Assembly: GCA_964596345.1 (NCBI GenBank) | Contig: CAZQSZ010000008.1 | Location: 124,001-188,000 of the forward strand | Length of the DNA stretch: 64,000 nt | Reading direction: 5' to 3' | Origin: CADEDV01 sp964596345 | GTDB taxonomy: Bacteria; Bacteroidota; Bacteroidia; Chitinophagales; Chitinophagaceae | Part shown: in pieces, positions 27,798 through 35,739 of the stretch | Layout: every line of letters begins with the position of its first letter | Numbering within the stretch: the stretch's first letter is position 1 | The notes under the pieces: generated by a model | Databases searched by the model: none | What the model saw: the letters and a program-made list of their open reading frames with translations, nothing else | Told to the model about the DNA's origin: nothing | Program-made: the position numbers and the translations under genes

Positions 27798-29045
27798 TTA
27801 TTCTTTTTCAAATTCTTCTTTCAGCACTTTTCTTACCTCTGCAATGGTCTCTTTCTCCAGGTCAGTTCTGCGTTCCAGTTCTTCTGCTGTCAGCTTCAAT
27901 ACACTGCGGCCCGTATCACAACCAATCCTTTTCAATTCGTCGATAACCCACGCATCGATCTCGTCGCTAAATTCATCGAGGTCGATATCAAATCCTTCTT
28001 CTTCCTCTTCACTGTCACGGTACACATCTATTTCATAACCTGTCAGTTCACAGGCCAGCTTGATATTCACTCCACGGCGGCCGATTGCCAGGGACACCTG
28101 GTCTGGTTTCAGGTACACATTTGCATGATGTCCTTCCTGGTCCAGTTCCATACTGGTGATCTTGGCAGGTGTCAGTGAACGCTGGATCAATAACTGGGTA
28201 TTGCTGGTCCAGTTAATGACATCAATATTTTCATTCTTTAATTCACGAACAATACCATGGATACGGCTGCCCTTCATACCCACACAGGCACCTACCGGGT
28301 CAATACGATCATCATAAGATTCAACAGCTACCTTGGCCCTTTCTCCCGGATCACGAACGATTTTTTTGATAACGATCAGGCCGTCAAAGATCTCCGGAAC
28401 TTCTATCTCCAGTAATTTGGCCAGGAAGTCTGGCGAAGTTCTGGAAAGTATGATCACCGGGCTATTATTTTTCATATCCACTTTCTTCACCACGGCACGG
28501 ATATTCTCTCCTTTTTTGAAATAATCCTGTGGGATCTGCTCACTTTTTGGCAAAATGAGTTCATTCCCCTCTTCATCCAGTAATAAGATTTCTTTTTTCC
28601 AAACCTGGTACACTTCTGCGCTGATAATATCACCGGTACGGTCACCATATTTTTTGGCCAGTACATTCTTCTTCAGGTCGCTGATACGGCTGGCCAGGGT
28701 TTGCTTGGCAGCTAAAATGGCACGGCGGCCAAAATCATAAAGATCAATCTCCTGGTATAATTCTTCCCCCACTTCAAAGTCCGGTTCGATCTTCACGGCA
28801 TCAGAATAAGCGATCTGTGCCAGCGGATCTTCCACTTGCCCGTCTTCCACGATCATCCGGCGGCGGATGATTTCTAAGTCACCTTTTTCGGCGTTTACGA
28901 TAACGTCGAAGTTTTCGTCACTGCCATATTTTTTACGCAGCAGTGTTTTAAAAACGTCCTCCACCACTTTCATCATCGTGGGACGGTCAATATTCTCCGC
29001 ATCCTTGAACTCCTGGAATGCCTCAATAAGATTGATACTTGCCAT
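27798..29045 (-). CDS. nusA: transcription termination/antitermination factor NusA
   Basis: NusA binds RNA polymerase and controls pausing, termination and antitermination. The 415-residue product has an N-terminal polymerase-binding domain (about 1-130), S1 domain (about 135-205; GDIISAEVYQVWKKEILL), KH1 (about 235-300; DPVGACVGMKGSRIHGIVREL) and KH2 (about 305-375; SLAIGRRGVNIKLACELTGY). It ends in an acidic stretch (SEEEEEGFDIDLDEF) and one helix-hairpin-helix-like tail instead of the two C-terminal repeats of E. coli NusA. The frame is open upstream to 29120 through two hairpins, but the ATG at 29045 (MASINLIEAFQEF) matches the family start. Confidence 0.97.
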   Translation of the reverse strand: MASINLIEAFQEFKDAENIDRPTMMKVVEDVFKTLLRKKYGSDENFDVIVNAEKGDLEIIRRRMIVEDGQVEDPLAQIAYSDAVKIEPDFEVGEELYQEIDLYDFGRRAILAAKQTLASRISDLKKNVLAKKYGDRTGDIISAEVYQVWKKEILLLDEEGNELILPKSEQIPQDYFKKGENIRAVVKKVDMKNNSPVIILSRTSPDFLAKLLEIEVPEIFDGLIVIKKIVRDPGERAKVAVESYDDRIDPVGACVGMKGSRIHGIVRELKNENIDVINWTSNTQLLIQRSLTPAKITSMELDQEGHHANVYLKPDQVSLAIGRRGVNIKLACELTGYEIDVYRDSEEEEEGFDIDLDEFSDEIDAWVIDELKRIGCDTGRSVLKLTAEELERRTDLEKETIAEVRKVLKEEFEKE

Positions 29046-29078
29046 AGCAAAAAAAAATTTACGTTTTTTGATTGTTGC

Positions 29079-29116
29079 CCCGGTATGTACCGGGATCCTG
29101 GCGGGTCCTCCCCGCC
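29079..29116. repeat. two adjacent GC-rich hairpins between rimP and nusA
   Basis: CCCGGTA/TACCGGG (29079-29094) and GGCGGG/CCCGCC with a 5-base loop (29100-29116) lie 34 bases upstream of the nusA ATG. They differ from the AT-rich surroundings and could be mRNA processing or attenuation structures, or part of an intergenic repeat element. Confidence 0.5.
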
Positions 29117-29169
29117 TCAATCAGAATTTAATTTGAATTTTTGTTGTTTTTATTGCCTCATCCCCCTGG

Positions 29170-29192
29170 CCCCTTCTCCTTCAGAGAAGGGG
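29170..29192. repeat. REP-like hairpin CCCCTTCTC...GAGAAGGGG
   Basis: A 9-bp perfect stem with a 5-base loop sits 18 bases past the rimP stop, preceded by CATCCCCCTGG. The C-run/G-run composition resembles short interspersed palindromes seen between genes in other Bacteroidota; copy number in this genome cannot be judged from one window. Confidence 0.45.
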
Positions 29193-29209
29193 AGTAAGAC
29201 TCCGCTTAG

Positions 29210-29680
29210 TTAAAATTTTATCTGTATCCTGGTCGTCTTAATAGCTGCAAATGGGATAGTATGTTGTACTATCTCTTTTTTCTTATTCTTTCCTTTTTCT
29301 TCTTCCAGTATAATATCTTTTTCATTAACTGCCAGCAGTTTCCCTTCCTTTTTCTCTCCTTCGTTGGTCAGTACTTCCAGGTAGCGGCCGATATTCTTGG
29401 TATACTGCCGGTGCATTTTCAGGGGTTCATCCAGGCCGGGTGAGGATACTTCCAGCGAAAAATCTCCGCCGGGAAAAAAACTGTTCTCCTCCAGATCCTT
29501 GTACAATTTCCGGTTCAGCTGCACCAATTTGTCAATACTGATCCCCTGGTCGGCATCAATAAATACTTTTACATTATTAGTGGGCTTAATCTTTATTTCC
29601 ACCAGGAAAAACCCGGGTTCCGGGCTGATCAATGCCTCCACTTTCTGCTCCAGGGCCTGTATTTGTGATTCGCTGTTCAT
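29210..29680 (-). CDS. rimP: ribosome maturation factor RimP
   Basis: RimP assists assembly of the 30S subunit. The 156-residue protein shows the family pattern: an N-terminal alpha/beta domain with FLVEIKIKPTNNVKVFIDAD and ISIDKLVQLNRKLYKDLE, the FSLEVSSPGLDEPLK signature, and a C-terminal SH3-like barrel ending in IKTTRIQIKF. The frame is open upstream to 29764 but would run through the leader hairpin and promoter box, so the ATG at 29680 is chosen. It is the first gene of the conserved rimP-nusA-infB operon. The 164 bases to nusA are unusually long for this operon and are filled with hairpins. Confidence 0.95.
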   Translation of the reverse strand: MNSESQIQALEQKVEALISPEPGFFLVEIKIKPTNNVKVFIDADQGISIDKLVQLNRKLYKDLEENSFFPGGDFSLEVSSPGLDEPLKMHRQYTKNIGRYLEVLTNEGEKKEGKLLAVNEKDIILEEEKGKNKKKEIVQHTIPFAAIKTTRIQIKF

Positions 29681-29694
29681 AGTATACAAAAGAA

Positions 29695-29718
29695 GAAGGG
29701 AACGGCCTCGTTCCCTTC
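29695..29718 (-). promoter_or_regulatory. attenuator-like hairpin in the rimP-nusA-infB leader
   Basis: A 10-bp perfect stem (GAAGGGAACG / CGTTCCCTTC) with a 4-base loop lies between the promoter box and the rimP ATG, 14 bases from the start. On the minus strand the stem runs into TTCTTTTG, so it can be drawn as an intrinsic terminator or as a structure blocking ribosome access. In E. coli the homologous operon is controlled in its leader by NusA; whether the same holds here is inference. Confidence 0.6.
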
Positions 29719-29736
29719 TATCTGCTCTTTCCGTTG

Positions 29737-29744
29737 CAAATGTA
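29737..29744 (-). promoter_or_regulatory. TAnnTTTG -7 promoter box for rimP-nusA-infB
   Basis: TACATTTG on the minus strand is an exact consensus match, about 55 bases upstream of the rimP ATG, leaving room for the leader hairpin in the transcript. Confidence 0.65.
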
Positions 29745-29848
29745 AGGGAAATACCCCTTATCACCCAAATACTCTCTACCGGTTAAGATTTCGGTAAACC
29801 GTATCCAAAAACCGGTGATGACCCGCCAGCCCGTCCTATCTTTAGGGT

Positions 29849-30091
29849 ATGAAATATGTTTTGTATGCCCTGCTGATCTGGTTCCTGTACCAGTTCATCT
29901 TTAAATTGGTCATACCTGTGTACAAAACCACCAGGACGATCAAAAAGGGTTTCCGGGAAATGCAGGAAAAAATGAACGAGCAATACCGGCAGCAACAAGC
30001 TCAGTCACAAGCTTCTGCTGCTTATTCCGATAACAATAAGAGTTCCAAAACCCCGGCTGGTGATTATATAGATTTTGAAGAAGTGAAATAA
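29849..30091 (+). CDS. DUF4834-type small membrane protein
   Basis: An 80-residue protein with one N-terminal transmembrane helix (YVLYALLIWFLYQFIFKLVI), a basic juxtamembrane segment, and a Gln/Ser-rich tail ending in the short motif AGDYIDFEEVK, which is the hallmark of DUF4834 proteins of Bacteroidota. The function is unknown. A near-consensus -7 box (TATCTTTA, 29837-29844) lies only 4 bases before the ATG. The gene is divergent from rimP, and the two promoters share a 168-base region. Confidence 0.85.
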   Translation: MKYVLYALLIWFLYQFIFKLVIPVYKTTRTIKKGFREMQEKMNEQYRQQQAQSQASAAYSDNNKSSKTPAGDYIDFEEVK

Positions 30092-30178
30092 GCAGGTTCC
30101 CTGCATTAGTTGCCCGGCAGGTTGTCTTTACACAGCAAAATCCGGTGTACCTGGCTTCCCCGGTCTCTTACAAATATG

Positions 30179-30222
30179 AAGAAACGACAGGTTCCATTAA
30201 AGTAACCTGAAAGCCGTTTCTT
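30179..30222 (-). terminator. two-part hairpin overlapping the end of the GH3 gene
   Basis: AAGAAACG/CGTTTCTT (30179-30186 with 30215-30222) encloses CAGGTT/AACCTG (30188-30193 with 30204-30209). The TAA stop (30197-30199) falls in the loop, so the terminator-like structure uses the last codons of the gene. Confidence 0.55.
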
Positions 30223-32428
30223 TCACATCAGCACTGCTGCCACCGATGAACAATTTAAATTCACCGGGCTCATAAATATATTGCAGCCTATCATTGTAAA
30301 AGCGAAGATCATCAGCTCCAATCGTAAATCGTATTTCTTTTGCTTCTCCCTTTTTCAGTAGGATTTTCTGAAATCCTTTCAGCTCTTTTACGGGTCTTAC
30401 AACCGCACCGGTGACATCTCTTATGTATAATTGAACCACTTCTTCACCATCATACTCACCTGTATTACGGACAGTAACAACCGCATCGATTTTTTCTCCG
30501 GGTTTAAATTGTTTTTTACTCACCCTGATCTCACTGTATTCAAATTTTGAATAACCAAGTCCATAACCAAATGGATACTTTGGATAAATAGAAAGATCAA
30601 TATACGCCGACCGGTAAAAACGGTCACTATCGCTGGTGGCCGGACGACCCGTGTTATAATAATTATAATAGACCGGAATTTGTCCCTCTGTTCTCGGAAA
30701 GCTCATGGGCAATTTACCAGAAGGATTATAATCACCAAACAGGACATCCGCCATGGCATTACCGGCTTCCGTTCCCAGCCACCAGGTATAAAGAATCGCT
30801 GGTGCATGATCAGCCGTCCAGTTGAAGATCAACGGACGACCTGCACTGATCATCACTACCACCGGCTTACCAGTTGCCATTACTGCTTTGATCAGTTCTT
30901 CCTGCACACCGGGTAACTGGATACTGCTCCTGCTTTTTGCTTCACCGCTCATATCCCTCGATTCACCCACGCTGATGATAATAATATCTGCTTCATTAGC
31001 AACGGTAACTGCTTCAGCAAAACCTGTTCGTACTGTATCATTAATGTTACAGCCTTTGGCATATAATAATTTTGTATCCGTGTTTACCTTTTTTTGTACT
31101 CCTTCCCATAGAGAGGAAATTCTTGCCGTATCATCGGGCCAGTCATAACTCCAGAAACCGTTGTTATCGGATTTTGTTTTTGCAAAAGGACCGATCAGTG
31201 CGATCTTTTTTGTTTGTTTACTTAAAGGAAGTAATTGTTTTTCGTTCTTTAATAGCACTATACTTTTCCTCGCCATATCCCTGGCCGCTTTTATATGTTC
31301 CGCATTATTCCATTGTATTTTCTCCCTTTCTTCATTGCAATATCTGAACGGATCATCAAATAATCCCATTTCAAATTTCTTTTTCAGGATGCGGCGAACT
31401 GCATCATCAATCACATTCATCTTTACTTTTCCCTGCTTTACCAATGTAACCAGGTGTTTGATATAACTACGACTTTCCATATCCATATCACTGCCTGCAT
31501 TGGTCGCCTGCATGGCCGCTTCATAATTATCTTTCGAAAAACCATGATTGATCATTTCTCCCACACTACCCCAGTCACTCACTACAAAACCTTTGAATTT
31601 CCAATCTCGTTTTAAAATATCTCTTTGTAAATACCTATTGCCTGTAGCAGGAATTCCATTCAGGTCATTGAATGAATTCATGAAGGTGGCAGCACCTGCA
31701 TCAGCCGCTGCTTTGAATGGCGGCAGGTAAATTTCATGCAACATGCGCAAACTCATATCCACTGAATTATAATCCCGGCCACCCACCGCAGCACCATAAG
31801 CGGCAAAATGTTTGGCGCAGGCCATTACTGCATCTGTATTACCCAATCCTTTTCCCTGGAAACCTTTCACTCTTGCTGTGGCAATCAGCGATCCGAGATA
31901 AGGATCTTCTCCTGCACCTTCCATTACCCGTCCCCACCTGGGGTCCCGGGCAATATCCACCATGGGTGCAAAGGTCCAGTGTACGCCTACGGCTGCTGCT
32001 TCCGTAGCAGCTACCCTGGCTGATTGTTCTATAGCGGGTATATCCCAACTGGCTGCTTCACCAAGAGGAATGGGGAAAATAGTTCTGTAACCATGTATCA
32101 CATCCTGCCCGAATAACAGAGGTATCTTCATCCTTGACTGCATAGCCAGTTGCTGCAGATCTTTTGTTCTTGCCACGCCTGTCACATTCAGCATGGATCC
32201 TACTTTACCTTCTTTTATCTGTGATAACAGGTTATTATCATTGGTTAAAGGACCTGTAGCTGCCCAGGGTCCATTGTATTGGTTCATCTGTCCCACCTTT
32301 TCATCCAGTGTCATCAGCCCTAATACCGAATCCACTTGTTGATCAATTGTTTTTTTCTGTGCGAATAATTGTTGAAAAGGATGAACTGTAAATGATACTA
32401 TCAGGGTTACAAGGCAAACAAATTTCAT
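30197..32428 (-). CDS. bglX: exported GH3 beta-glucosidase (BglX type)
   Basis: A 743-residue family 3 glycoside hydrolase that removes non-reducing-end beta-glucose from oligosaccharides. It has a signal peptide (VCLVTLIVSFTVHPFQQLFAQ), the TIM-barrel domain with IPLLFGQDVIHGYRTIFP, WTFAPMVDIARDPRWGR and AKHFAAYG, and the nucleophile Asp in GFVVSDWGSVGE. The alpha/beta sandwich (SVGESRDMSGEAKSR) and C-terminal fibronectin-III-like domain (VVQLYIRDVTGAVVRPVKEL) follow. It is the last gene of the downstream arm of the utilisation locus, 35 bases after the phosphodiesterase gene. Linkage specificity (here probably beta-1,2, by context) cannot be read from the sequence. Confidence 0.93.
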   Translation of the reverse strand: MKFVCLVTLIVSFTVHPFQQLFAQKKTIDQQVDSVLGLMTLDEKVGQMNQYNGPWAATGPLTNDNNLLSQIKEGKVGSMLNVTGVARTKDLQQLAMQSRMKIPLLFGQDVIHGYRTIFPIPLGEAASWDIPAIEQSARVAATEAAAVGVHWTFAPMVDIARDPRWGRVMEGAGEDPYLGSLIATARVKGFQGKGLGNTDAVMACAKHFAAYGAAVGGRDYNSVDMSLRMLHEIYLPPFKAAADAGAATFMNSFNDLNGIPATGNRYLQRDILKRDWKFKGFVVSDWGSVGEMINHGFSKDNYEAAMQATNAGSDMDMESRSYIKHLVTLVKQGKVKMNVIDDAVRRILKKKFEMGLFDDPFRYCNEEREKIQWNNAEHIKAARDMARKSIVLLKNEKQLLPLSKQTKKIALIGPFAKTKSDNNGFWSYDWPDDTARISSLWEGVQKKVNTDTKLLYAKGCNINDTVRTGFAEAVTVANEADIIIISVGESRDMSGEAKSRSSIQLPGVQEELIKAVMATGKPVVVMISAGRPLIFNWTADHAPAILYTWWLGTEAGNAMADVLFGDYNPSGKLPMSFPRTEGQIPVYYNYYNTGRPATSDSDRFYRSAYIDLSIYPKYPFGYGLGYSKFEYSEIRVSKKQFKPGEKIDAVVTVRNTGEYDGEEVVQLYIRDVTGAVVRPVKELKGFQKILLKKGEAKEIRFTIGADDLRFYNDRLQYIYEPGEFKLFIGGSSADVKETAFRLL

Positions 32429-32463
32429 AACAGGTATATGTTAATTGTAAATAACTAAGCTAT

Positions 32464-33267
32464 TTATTTAGTCGAACCGGCTGTTTTCTCAAGCAACAAC
32501 TCCGGTTCGTTCGTGGTAATAAAATCAAACCCGCTTTTCAATAACCAATCCATAATTTCCGCATCATTCACTGTCCAGGCATTTAAAATGAGCTTATACT
32601 TTTTTGCCTCCTCTATCCAATCAGGGTTCTTTTTGAAAACCGAGAAATGATAATCAGCTCCGGTGATTCCATCTGCTTTTAGCTGTTCCGGTGATTTTTC
32701 TCCGTTCAGATACTGTGTTGATGCTACAGGGTCAATCTCGATCACTCTCTTCAGAATGTCGTAATCAAAACTTATATAAACTGTCATCGGAGCTGCATTC
32801 AACTCCTTTACCAGCGCAACTGATCTTTCCGCAATCTGTTTTCCTCTTTCTTTACCAAGTCCGGATGGCTTAATCTCCAGTACCAGCCGGGTTAATTTAT
32901 TACCAGTAAGGCCAGCCAGTAAATATTCCCGGAGTGTTGGCAATTTTTCACCGTTTGATAATTTGTATTGGTTCAATTCCGCATAAGTTGTTTTTTCGAT
33001 CTCCAGTTTATTAAAATGCGGGTCGTGGTTAATGATCAGTGAATCATCTGCTGTCATCCGCACATCAAATTCTGAGCCGGTACATTTCAAACGGATCGCT
33101 TCTTTCAGCGAAGCGATAGAGTTTTCAGGAAATCCGTTCTTTTTAAAGGCTCCCCGATGGGCAACAACGGGGTTTTTAGCAAACTTCACGTTTGTCTTAC
33201 TTTTTTGTGTTACAGAACAAGCTGTTAGTAGTAACAAACTGCAGCTGGCAAAAAAGAATGCTTTCAA
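32464..33267 (-). CDS. lipoprotein glycerophosphodiester phosphodiesterase
   Basis: A 267-residue GDPD-family enzyme that splits glycerophosphodiesters into glycerol-3-phosphate and an alcohol. The lipoprotein signal ends at LLLLTAC (Cys 17). The TIM-barrel has the catalytic pattern AHRGAFKKNGFPENS, FDVRMTADDSLIINHD (metal ligands Glu/Asp and catalytic His), EIKPSGLG and a C-terminal WTVND. The only start is TTG (33267). A one-mismatch promoter box (TATCTTTA, 33304-33311 on the minus strand) precedes it. Its place between a GH144-family enzyme and a GH3 suggests it may act on phosphoglycerol groups of a glucan, not only on lipid head groups. Confidence 0.88.
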   Translation of the reverse strand: MKAFFFASCSLLLLTACSVTQKSKTNVKFAKNPVVAHRGAFKKNGFPENSIASLKEAIRLKCTGSEFDVRMTADDSLIINHDPHFNKLEIEKTTYAELNQYKLSNGEKLPTLREYLLAGLTGNKLTRLVLEIKPSGLGKERGKQIAERSVALVKELNAAPMTVYISFDYDILKRVIEIDPVASTQYLNGEKSPEQLKADGITGADYHFSVFKKNPDWIEEAKKYKLILNAWTVNDAEIMDWLLKSGFDFITTNEPELLLEKTAGSTK

Positions 33268-33362
33268 TGATTAATATTTTAAGTGCTGTTGAAAATGGCC
33301 CAGTAAAGATAGCCAACATAATAACCGGGTTCTGCAAAAGTGGGTAGGCTTCTTACTATAAG

Positions 33363-33391
33363 AAAAAGCGGCTGCAATATATTGCAGCCGC
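33363..33391 (-). terminator. terminator after the GH144-family lipoprotein gene
   Basis: A 24-base perfect palindrome (GCGGCTGCAATA and its complement) 6 bases past the stop continues on the minus strand into TTTTTCTTAT. It separates this gene from the phosphodiesterase-GH3 pair. Confidence 0.75.
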
Positions 33392-33397
33392 CGTTGT

Positions 33398-34756
33398 TTA
33401 TTTCAAATGCGGGCTTTGAAAGCCCAATTTCTTTAACCCTTGTTTTATTTCCGGGGAGCTCATAAATAATTTCCATAATAAGCCGCTGCGGTAATTTTCC
33501 ATCATCACCACGATGGGGCCCTGGTCTATAGCCAGGTAACGGGGCGGATACCAGTTGGCTGTTTCACTGAATGCGTCGTAAAAACCATAGGTTCCCCAGA
33601 GCTTATCTTTCATCGTATTGTACCAATGCTTCATAGCCGCCATTGATTCTTTTGGCGTGTACGGAAAAGAGGATAAAGCTGCGGTGGGTGAAATAACACC
33701 CAGATCTCTTTTTTCAGTGGGTGCATGCCCTGCATATCCTTCCATTGAATAGCTGGATGTTAATCCCCAGCTATCGGGTCCGTATCCTTTATATTTATTG
33801 GGATTATTGACACACCATTTATAATGAATGAGTGCATGATTGGTATTATCCTTCCAGTAGTCTGCATATTTATCCTTTAAGCCTCTTGGGTCCAGGCCCA
33901 GGTAAGAATAATGCGCCCAAAACAAAGGCCCGCTGTGGCCCGCCTCGCCCTGGTGGTTCATTTGTAGTTTAATGTCTTCATAATAAGCCGGCTTTTCATT
34001 GATCTTCCCGTTTTCGGCCCAGCCTTCATGATATACATCTGCAGGCACGCCATGCGTGGGTGATGAGGCGGCCAGTACATACATGATCAAACACTCATTA
34101 TAACCATGCACAGCAAAATTCATTCGCCACCCATTATTCGGACTCCAATGCCAATACAATACATTCTTTTCGTTCCGATACCAATCAAACTCCACTTCTT
34201 TCCAGAGTTTATCCGCCCGGGCTGCCAGTGCTTTTTCTTTTTCATTGCCCTGTTGAAAATACTGGCGCACACAAAGCAGACCCTGCAACATAAAAGATGT
34301 TTCTACCAGGTCACCGCCATCATCATAACGACTGAACGGTTTTACTTTTCCTGTTTCACCATTCAACCAATGCGGCCATGCGCCATGAAAACGATCCGCT
34401 GTTTCTAAAAACCCGATAATCTTTTCCAGGCGCTGTACAGCTTCTTCCCTTGTAATGAATTTTCTTTCAATACCAACAAGAATGGCCATCACTCCAAAGC
34501 CTCCACCACCACTTGTAACAATATGCTTATCATTTTGCGGGTATATATTATCTGCGTGATAGCGTTCCCTGGCCAGCCCGCTGTTGGGTTCTGCACCGTC
34601 CCAGAAATACGCAAAGGTTCCCCTTTGCACTTCGGTAAACAATTCTTCATCGGCTTTCGATGAGAAAATACCTGTATCACTTTTTATGGATGCCGTTTTG
34701 GGACCGGAACAGGCAGTTACACAAATAACACCCAGGCTACAGAAGATATATTTCAT
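33398..34756 (-). CDS. GH144/glucoamylase-family lipoprotein
   Basis: A 452-residue lipoprotein (signal ending VICVTAC, Cys 15) of the Pfam 'Glycoamylase' family. Characterised relatives (GH144, first shown in Chitinophaga pinensis) are endo-beta-1,2-glucanases acting in an (alpha/alpha)6 barrel. Family features: GTFAYFWDGAEPNSGLARER, GGGGFGVMAILVGIERKF, YWHWSPNNGW, HGYNECLIMYVLAAS, GLTSSYSMEGYAGHAPTE, SSFPYTPKESMAAMKHW, AIDQGPIVVMMENYRSGLLW. The frame is open upstream to 34903, but that part crosses the previous terminator, so ATG 34756 is chosen. Being lipid-anchored next to SusC/SusD, it is the likely surface glucanase; the other three paralogues have plain signal peptides or are truncated. 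Confidence 0.9.
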   Translation of the reverse strand: MKYIFCSLGVICVTACSGPKTASIKSDTGIFSSKADEELFTEVQRGTFAYFWDGAEPNSGLARERYHADNIYPQNDKHIVTSGGGGFGVMAILVGIERKFITREEAVQRLEKIIGFLETADRFHGAWPHWLNGETGKVKPFSRYDDGGDLVETSFMLQGLLCVRQYFQQGNEKEKALAARADKLWKEVEFDWYRNEKNVLYWHWSPNNGWRMNFAVHGYNECLIMYVLAASSPTHGVPADVYHEGWAENGKINEKPAYYEDIKLQMNHQGEAGHSGPLFWAHYSYLGLDPRGLKDKYADYWKDNTNHALIHYKWCVNNPNKYKGYGPDSWGLTSSYSMEGYAGHAPTEKRDLGVISPTAALSSFPYTPKESMAAMKHWYNTMKDKLWGTYGFYDAFSETANWYPPRYLAIDQGPIVVMMENYRSGLLWKLFMSSPEIKQGLKKLGFQSPHLK

Positions 34757-34774
34757 GTTGTGCCTTTTAAAATA

Positions 34775-34813
34775 AAAAAGGTATACTCTGCCAATGCAGT
34801 GACACACCTTTTT
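34775..34813 (-). terminator. hairpin after the SusC-SusD-LamG operon
   Basis: An outer 8-bp stem (AAAAAGGT / ACCTTTTT) and an inner CTGC/GCAG stem separated by mismatches follow the LamG gene. On the minus strand the structure runs into TTTTTATTTT. Confidence 0.6.
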
Positions 34814-34823
34814 GTATGAACTA

Positions 34824-35714
34824 TTATTTATTAGCCTTACCCAGGTTATACAATGCTTTAATAAAAGCATCGGGTAGGGTTTTATTATAGAAACGGACCT
34901 CATCTAGCTGACCTGTCATTGGTGCAAAATTCACATCCGCATTCACCGGCATACCAGCTGCATTATAATTAGCCCCAAAAAAGACCTCGCTGGGTTCCCA
35001 TGATTTGTAATTATTATTACCTGTACCACGATTAGGAAAATTACCCACTTTTCGCCCATTCATCCAGTTATTAAATACTCCTGTACTGAAATCATAGGTT
35101 AATACAATATGAACCCAGTCATTCAGGTTGGCTTTATCCTGCCCGGCCGCATTGTTGAGGTTATCCTGTGTGCCGCCACCTATTGTTGAAAAAGTGGGCT
35201 GAATCCGCAACGTGGAATCGTTAGTGGCAGGGTAACCATTTGTATTTAAAGCAAAATTAATATTACCATTAAATACACCCGGCCTTGCCATCTGGAAAAG
35301 CATTGTTCTTTTTGAACCATTGTTTTTTATTTTGACCCAGGTGCTGATACTCCAGTTCTTTAACGAATCCGTTTTGAATGCCTGGAATTGTGTTTTATAA
35401 TAAACAAATCCTGCGGCCAGGCTCAGGGCTTTCCCTCTCACCCCACCTGTCACATAGCTGTCATTCGAGGAAGAAAAGGGAGCAGTGCCTGTTTTCAGTT
35501 CATTTTTGGTATCATCAAAACTCCAGTAGGCAATAAGATTTTCCGGGAATACTTCGTCAGAGCTGTTAAAGCCATCAATGGTGCCTGCATAAACAGAAGG
35601 ATCAACTGCAGGAAGATCATTCGGGTTGCCATCTTTTTTGCAGGAGGTGAAAGCCAGCAGCATCAATGCTATACCAGCCACACGATATTTACTATATGAT
35701 TTTTGAAATTTCAT
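34824..35714 (-). CDS. LamG-type surface lipoprotein of the SusC/D operon
   Basis: A 296-residue lipoprotein (lipobox LLAFTSC, Cys 25) with a single LamG/concanavalin-like jelly-roll (about 60-290): ENLIAYWSFDDTKNE, NWSISTWVKIKNNGSKRT, NDWVHIVLTYD, NNWMNGRKVGNFP and QLDEVRFYNKTL. Proteins in this position downstream of SusD usually bind the glycan at the cell surface, so it is probably a surface glycan-binding protein. No catalytic residues are recognised, although some enzymes share the fold. It starts 25 bases after susD. Confidence 0.87.
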   Translation of the reverse strand: MKFQKSYSKYRVAGIALMLLAFTSCKKDGNPNDLPAVDPSVYAGTIDGFNSSDEVFPENLIAYWSFDDTKNELKTGTAPFSSSNDSYVTGGVRGKALSLAAGFVYYKTQFQAFKTDSLKNWSISTWVKIKNNGSKRTMLFQMARPGVFNGNINFALNTNGYPATNDSTLRIQPTFSTIGGGTQDNLNNAAGQDKANLNDWVHIVLTYDFSTGVFNNWMNGRKVGNFPNRGTGNNNYKSWEPSEVFFGANYNAAGMPVNADVNFAPMTGQLDEVRFYNKTLPDAFIKALYNLGKANK

Positions 35715-35739
35715 TTGTTTCGTTTTAAAGGTCAGACAA

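Noticed and set aside
34757..34903. Upstream extension of the GH144-family lipoprotein gene
   Set aside because: It crosses a terminator hairpin and the end of the LamG gene and would destroy the lipoprotein signal.
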